From assembly GCA_029959085.1 (NCBI GenBank), contig JARWIR010000002.1, positions 44,574,233-44,638,232 on the forward strand: 64,000 nt of DNA. Direction: 5' to 3'. The translations under genes were made by a program, and so were the position numbers. Position 1 is the first letter of the stretch. Each line of letters opens with the position of its first letter. The stretch comes from Nemophila menziesii (taxonomy: Eukaryota > Streptophyta > Magnoliopsida > Boraginales > Hydrophyllaceae). The notes under the pieces were generated by a model. It was not told where the DNA came from. It made no database searches and worked only from the letters and a program-made list of their open reading frames with translations. Positions 61,767 through 64,000 of this stretch are shown here, piece after piece.

Positions 61767-62103
61767 GGTGATATCAGAGCTTAAATAATTGTGTACATAT
61801 CTAAAGTGGTTTGACTCTTGTTAGGGTTTTAATAATTAAAATCTGTATTAGATTTTTTATCCTTTATATTTTTTTGGATTTTATTAGTTTTCTAGTAGTT
61901 CTAGAGATTACGAAATTTCTAAGGCTTTCATAGTTTTTGGATTCTTAGAGGCTTTGTGTTACCAACATCTTGTGTGAGATTTTTCAAACTTGTGATTTAA
62001 AAGTATTTGTACTTTGAAAATCTTATTGTCTGCTAGTATACTTCATATATTTGTATATTCATGATTGTACTAACCTCTTGGCTACAACTCGACTAAAGAT
62101 ATT

Positions 62104-62450
62104 AGTCTATGGTGAAAAAAATAATTTTGGTGTATGACTGAAAAAATGAAGGTGCTGATATCATATTATAAGGTGGGATATGCCTTATTTGAGGATATCA
62201 AAAAGTGGACTAAAAATATGACAAATAAGAGTTTATTCAGGAGGAAGCATACATTATATTTTTTCTTCATCTGTCTAACTCAGTTATAAGAAAGATAGAT
62301 GGTGCTATTAACTATTGAGCTTTGGGATAAATTTGACTCTCTTTAATCTACTAAGTCTCTACCAAACTGAGCAATCTTGAAAAAGTATTTATTCAATAAA
62401 AAACGGATACTAGTAGATCTTCTTCTTAAGATGACGTTGATATTAAATAT
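62104..62450 (+). pseudogene. Ty1/copia gag remnant, unit 10
   Basis: Same internal deletion as in unit 3, plus a private 3-4-bp loss in GGTGCTATTAACTATTGAG. Confidence 0.65.
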
Positions 62451-62981
62451 CACATGCAATTTTTCTGTGTATATTGTATTATATTTTATTGTTTTCAGAA
62501 TATAAAACTAGTTTAACTTTGATATTATATATCAGAACTAAAAAGTAAAAACTAAAAATTAAACCTACCAATTTATTTTATTTTTATTGGACAAAATCCT
62601 AAGCACTATATTATGTTTTCGACTAAAAAACCTAAAATTATACAATAAGTATATACTACATATTATTTTGAAAAATGTAACCTATATATTTGGAGTGAAT
62701 CATTTTAAATTTGTACTAATTAATCTATATTTATATTTTAAAACATAATTCACTTTTAACACTACTATATAGTGAATTAATTTAAATTAATATATATGTG
62801 TGTGTGGGGTATGTATGTCTTGCTAGCTTGTATGAACGGTTTTGTTAGCATTAGAACGAGTTTTTCTAAAATTAAGATCATTTATAAGCCCAAAAATTAT
62901 GAGCACATATCATATATATATACTTTTAGCTAAACATTTGCTCATACCTATGGAGAAAGATAACCCAATGAAATGTTGATA

Positions 62982-63053
62982 TGGGCCCATGTAAGACAAA
63001 AATAGATACATTAAATTAATTCCAAACCCATCCTAATAAAAACCTAACCCTAA
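62982..63053 (+). promoter_or_regulatory. Promoter-like block, unit 10
   Basis: TGGGCCCA at 62982-62989 and CCTAACCCTAA at 63043-63053. Confidence 0.5.
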
Positions 63054-63121
63054 TAAAAAATTGTAATTCAAAACGCCCGCATGTGATATGAACTCTAATT
63101 TTTCTAAAACATGGATTCTTC

Positions 63122-64000
63122 ATGAATAAGGCAAAAACATTTTACATATTGCTTGTTGTAGCAAAAAGGTAAATTAATTTTCTACTTCACAATTGAATTG
63201 ATTCGTATTTAAAAATTATCAAATTCCATGGGTAAGGATTGATTTTTTATTTGGATAAAAATTATAAATCTGTTTATTTGTACAAAATTGTGAAAAAAAA
63301 AAAAGTTTTAACTTGTCTTGCTATGAATTTTCTATAGATTTGTAAATGTTGTTGTATTTTATATACATTTTTTAGAAACTATGAAAGTTTAATTTATTAT
63401 TTTTTCAATTATTATTAATTCTAATTAAAATAAAAGTATATAATTAATTTATTTATCAAAATTTGTTTACAGGAAAAGATTGGTGGACATGATATTTCAA
63501 TAAAAAGAAAGGGTAATTGTTTGTGTAAGTTTCTCTTTTTTAAAATTAGTATGGTCATGCTAAGTAAAATTTGTCTAGACTAACCACTTTGTATATTGAA
63601 TTTTAGATGCAACTAAATAAATTTTAACTTTATTCATTGTTATAGTTTCTAAGTGTTTCTTCAGACGTGTTCTTCATTGTATATTGTGTAGGTATTTTCT
63701 ATGAGAAATCATGTGAACATTTATATTATCCATATAAATATATGCATGTTTGTAGTTAATTGAACTTTTTAAACATCAATTAATAAACTGTTGCTAGAGT
63801 TCCCTATACTTCATTATGAATGTTAAATAGTATACATTTTGTTCTTTGTTTCTATAGTATTTTGTTTCTAAGTGTTGATAAATTAAAATATTATTAATTT
63901 TGAAATGAATTACAAAATATCCTCGTGCTAAGTACCTTACTTATAGGGAGAAATTAATTCATGTAGGAGAAATTTTAATACTCTTTTGACTTATACAATA
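63122..64000 (+). pseudogene. Captured gene remnant, copy 9, exons 1-4 only in window
   Basis: Exon 1 MNKAKTFYIL-like to its donor at 63168, exon 2 near 63473-63524, exon 3 open (DVFFIVYCVGIFYEKSCEHL), and exon 4 beginning near 63967 with the same stop as copy 3. The remainder lies outside the window. Confidence 0.55.

Larger units (their letters stand above)
61291..64000 (+). repeat. Tandem array unit 10, cut by window end
   Basis: Closely parallels unit 3 (10854-13560), including the short gag deletion AGATCTTCTTCTTAAGATG and the GCTAGCTTGTATGAACGG stretch. The offset between the two is about 50.44 kb. Confidence 0.93.

Noticed and set aside
1..64000. Centromeric satellite array
   Set aside because: The unit is far longer than typical satellite monomers and contains LTR, gag and exon remnants; centromere location cannot be judged from sequence alone.
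1..64000. Species assignment from the repeat families
   Set aside because: Athila, copia, Harbinger, hAT and MULE-type relics are shared by most flowering plants; nothing seen here is diagnostic.

Overview
The window is a strongly AT-rich, transposon-dominated stretch of a plant nuclear genome, probably a eudicot. The evidence is the repeat families: Athila-type Ty3/gypsy gag with a tRNA-Asp-like primer-binding site, Ty1/copia gag and LTR pieces with a tRNA-iMet-like primer site, a PIF/Harbinger transposase, a plant LINE-type RNase H, a Ulp1 (C48) peptidase relic of the kind carried by plant MULEs, and an exon resembling plant GTE bromodomain genes. I cannot name the species. I see no intact host gene, rRNA, tRNA or CRISPR.

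The backbone is a direct tandem array of a unit of about 5.43 kb, all in + orientation. Unit starts, marked by one site inside the LTR, lie at 1, 5426, 10854, 16247, 32274, 37708, 39246, 40626, 56018 and 61291. A full unit holds a copia-type LTR (about 640 bp), a primer-binding-like site, a decayed copia gag piece, no pol, then what reads as a complete host-like gene: a promoter-like block (TGGGCCCA plus a telo-box) and six exons with introns retained. The gene would encode an unrecognised protein of roughly 280 residues with a SUMO-interacting-like motif. Every copy in the window is broken, but in different ways, so the consensus reads coherently. The array can be seen as a multimer of a non-autonomous, gene-carrying LTR element, or as a tandem gene array that contains an old LTR/gag fragment.

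Two blocks interrupt the array. Block I (about 17591-29445) is a nest of Athila fragments in both orientations (LTRs at 19426-20962 on -, 21255-22786 on +, 24840-26347 on +; gag on - at 17.7-19.3 kb and on + at 28.3-29.4 kb), a truncated Harbinger transposase on - and an RNase H relic on -. Block II (about 40944-52435) is bracketed by 215-bp direct repeats. It holds diverged duplicate segments carrying a dead Ulp1 peptidase and a GTE-like exon, a 519-bp hAT-type element with an 8-bp target duplication, and unassigned sequence.

The array records its own history: a recent 5,428-bp tandem duplication (units 1-2) whose junction lies in the gag remnant, a second copy of the unit 2-3 arrangement about 50.4 kb away (units 9-10), several large internal deletions, one backward jump, a solo LTR, and short templated-looking filler sequences at block borders. 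No gene network operates here; the interest is the captured gene and the recombination record.
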